DNA of 5,450 nt from Caldora sp. SIO3E6 (GTDB taxonomy: Bacteria > Cyanobacteriota > Cyanobacteriia > Cyanobacteriales > Coleofasciculaceae), in the NCBI GenBank assembly GCA_010672185.1, contig JAAHHL010000028.1:1-5450 (forward strand), in the 5' to 3' direction. The notes beneath the pieces were generated by a model. The model saw nothing but the letters and a program-made list of their open reading frames with translations, did not search any database and was not told the origin of the DNA. The position numbers and the translations under genes are program-made. Below, one piece after another: positions 3,889 through 5,450 of this stretch (position 1 is the stretch's first letter; the number at the start of each line of letters is the position of its first letter).

Positions 3889-5450
3889 AACTAAAGGTGT
3901 TGCTTGAGGTTCTGGCAAATTAATTGGCTCTTTTTTCGTGAAGGTTAAGGCATTCTCTTCACAGTCAATTACAATTGTGTCCCCTTCAATAAAGGTATTC
4001 TCCAAGATTTTGGTGGCGATCGCGTTTTCTAGTTCTTTCTGAATTGCTCGTTTGAGGGGGCGAGCACCGTAGACTGGATCGTAGCCGATGTTGGCTAAGT
4101 AGTCCTGAGCTTTGCCTGACATTTCTAGGGAGATCTTCTGTTCTGCCAACAGGCGCTCTACCCGCTTGAGTTGAATGACAACAATTTCTCGCAGTTCTTT
4201 GCGGGTCAGAGTATGGAAGATCATGATATCATCCACACGGTTGAGGAATTCGGGACGGAAATGCGATCGCAAAGCATTGGTTACCAGTTTTTGCATTTTT
4301 TCGTACTGAGTGTCATCTCCCGCCACACTCTGAGTATCATCTCTCGCCACACTCTGAGTATCATCTCCCGCCACACTCTGAGTATCATCTCCCGCCACAC
4401 TCTGAGTGTCATCTCCCGCCACACGGAGAATATGCTCACTGCCAATATTACTGGTCATGACAATGATGGTATTGCGGAAATCTATGGTTCTCCCTTGGGA
4501 GTCAGTAATCCGTCCATCGTCAAGTACTTGCAACAAAATGTTAAACACATCCCGGTGAGCTTTTTCTACTTCATCTAGCAATACCACCGAGTAGGGACAC
4601 CTGCGAATTGCCTCTGAGAGTTGTCCTCCTTCTTCGTAACCGATATATCCCGGTGGTGCTCCCACCAGTCGGGACACTGCATGTTTCTCCATGTACTCCG
4701 ACATATCAATTCTGACGAGGGCGTCATCACTGTCAAACAGGAACTGAGCCAAAGCTCTCGCTAGTTCCGTTTTACCGACACCACTAGGTCCCATAAACAG
4801 GAAAGAACCAATGGGGCGTCCTGGATCTTTCATCCCTGCCCTAGCGCGACGAATAGCTGCGGCTACTGCGGTGACAGCATCCCCTTGCCCGATCACCCGT
4901 TGATGCAAATGCCCTTCTAGTTGCAAGAGCTTTTGGCGTTCTGACTCTAGCAGTCGCTTAACTGGAATTCCTGTCCACTTAGCGACAATTTCGGCTATAT
5001 CCGCTTCAGTAACTTGTTCCCGCAACAGAGCAGTACCCAGAGATTGAAGTTCTAGCATCATGCTCTCTTTCGCATCGCGGTCATGTTGTAGGGCTTCCAG
5101 TTTACCGTACTTCAACTGTGCTGCTTTATTCAGGTCATAATCCCGTTCCGCTTGCTCAATTTGTAGCCGCAGTTGTTCTTCTTCTTCCTTGAGGGCACTG
5201 ATATCTTGCAGCAGCTGCTTTTCTGACTGCCATTGCCCACTGAGTTTTTGCTGTTTTTCCCGTAAAATAGTAATTTCTTGCTCAATACGGTCTAACCGGT
5301 CTTGGGAAGCCCCGTAAGCTCCCGTGACACCAGTACGCTTGTCTTCCGCTTCCAGAGAGAGCTTTTCCATCTCCAGTTGCATCAACCGGCGGTCCGTTGC
5401 TTCCAATTCTACTGGTTTGGAGGTAATCTCCATTTTAATTTTGGTTGCTA
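3886..5450 (-). CDS. clpB: ClpB disaggregase, C-terminal part (middle domain and second ATPase domain)
   Basis: This is the ATP-driven hexameric chaperone that pulls proteins out of aggregates together with DnaK. The frame stays open to the right edge: upstream of an internal Met at 5433 it reads ATKIK, matching the run into MEITSKPVELEA, so the N-terminal and first ATPase domains lie outside. Numbering from that Met: the middle-domain coiled coil is about 8-140. The second ATPase domain has Walker A GPSGVGKT (215-222), pore loop GYIGYEEGG (262-270), Walker B VVLLDEVE (D287, E288), sensor 1 TSN (N329), the arginine-finger segment FRPEFLNR (392-399) and sensor 2 GARPLKR (R458). All key residues are present. 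The long middle domain separates it from ClpC and ClpA. It is odd in having an in-frame repeat (residues 337-376) between sensor 1 and the arginine finger, and a stop codon formed by array D. Its promoter is out of view. Confidence 0.95.
   Translation of the reverse strand, partial: ATKIKMEITSKPVELEATDRRLMQLEMEKLSLEAEDKRTGVTGAYGASQDRLDRIEQEITILREKQQKLSGQWQSEKQLLQDISALKEEEEQLRLQIEQAERDYDLNKAAQLKYGKLEALQHDRDAKESMMLELQSLGTALLREQVTEADIAEIVAKWTGIPVKRLLESERQKLLQLEGHLHQRVIGQGDAVTAVAAAIRRARAGMKDPGRPIGSFLFMGPSGVGKTELARALAQFLFDSDDALVRIDMSEYMEKHAVSRLVGAPPGYIGYEEGGQLSEAIRRCPYSVVLLDEVEKAHRDVFNILLQVLDDGRITDSQGRTIDFRNTIIVMTSNIGSEHILRVAGDDTQSVAGDDTQSVAGDDTQSVARDDTQSVAGDDTQYEKMQKLVTNALRSHFRPEFLNRVDDIMIFHTLTRKELREIVVIQLKRVERLLAEQKISLEMSGKAQDYLANIGYDPVYGARPLKRAIQKELENAIATKILENTFIEGDTIVIDCEENALTFTKKEPINLPEPQATPLV
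4016..4023. repeat. HIP1 octamer GCGATCGC, copy 2
   Basis: Inside the C-terminal coding part of clpB, downstream of sensor 2. Confidence 0.9.
4263..4270. repeat. HIP1 octamer GCGATCGC, copy 3
   Basis: Inside clpB, just before the arginine-finger codons and about 35 bases from the minisatellite. Confidence 0.9.
4306..4425 (-). repeat. In-frame 24-bp minisatellite inside clpB, five units
   Basis: Five tandem 24-bp units encode (R/S)VAGDDTQ. The first begins with R337 and the later ones with Ser; one unit has Arg for Gly (VARDDTQ, a GGA to AGA change). At DNA level the units differ by only a few bases, so the expansion is recent. The frame is kept because 24 is a multiple of 3. Four of the five units (32 residues) appear to be extra. 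Confidence 0.95.

Noticed and set aside
3600..3923. Three overlapping plus-strand frames rich in LSIINYQ and LSIIHYP repeats
   Set aside because: They are translations of heptamer array D in its stop-free orientation. All three frames give the same peptide, which is the mark of a 7-bp repeat and not of coding.
4171..4578. Plus-strand frame of 135 codons
   Set aside because: It is a shadow of clpB, and its repeats are the antisense reading of the minisatellite.

Overview
The window looks like chromosomal DNA of a cyanobacterium, probably a filamentous one. Three copies of the HIP1 octamer GCGATCGC occur in 5.45 kb, where chance predicts about 0.1. Long 7-bp tandem repeats sit in the spacers, and one gene encodes a bilin-binding phytochrome kinase of the PAS-less (Cph2-like) architecture. 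The genus cannot be fixed from the sequence alone.

Layout from left to right. A gene on the minus strand runs off the left edge; its first 83 residues (GTG start, strong Shine-Dalgarno) show a signal peptide and a cysteine-containing mature part. A divergent spacer (250-498) carries a good promoter for it and a lone TATAAT for the next gene. A plus-strand gene (499-2592) encodes a soluble phytochrome-like histidine kinase, and its last codons and stop fall inside a 7-bp repeat array. A short spacer follows, with a second kind of 7-bp repeat and a 16-bp palindrome. Next is a small minus-strand gene for a ribbon-helix-helix protein with paired cysteines (2818-3171), whose near-consensus promoter is followed at once by a perfect 10-bp palindrome. 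A repeat-rich spacer of 714 bp (3172-3885) holds hairpins, a second array of the first repeat type, a long inverted repeat and a 34-unit array. The end of that array is the stop codon of clpB, which is on the minus strand and runs off the right edge.

The genes do not form an obvious operon or pathway: a light sensor kinase, a small DNA-binding protein, a disaggregase and a secreted protein, most with their own spacers. The unusual features are in the repeats. Three arrays are one heptamer family, (C/A)TAAT(G/T)G. Two of them lie in sense orientation exactly at the 3' ends of the kinase gene and clpB and supply their stop codons. In addition, clpB carries an in-frame 24-bp minisatellite that lengthens the second ATPase domain by 32 residues between sensor 1 and the arginine finger. 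I see no clear new multi-gene system; the repeat-at-stop arrangement and the ClpB expansion deserve the second look.
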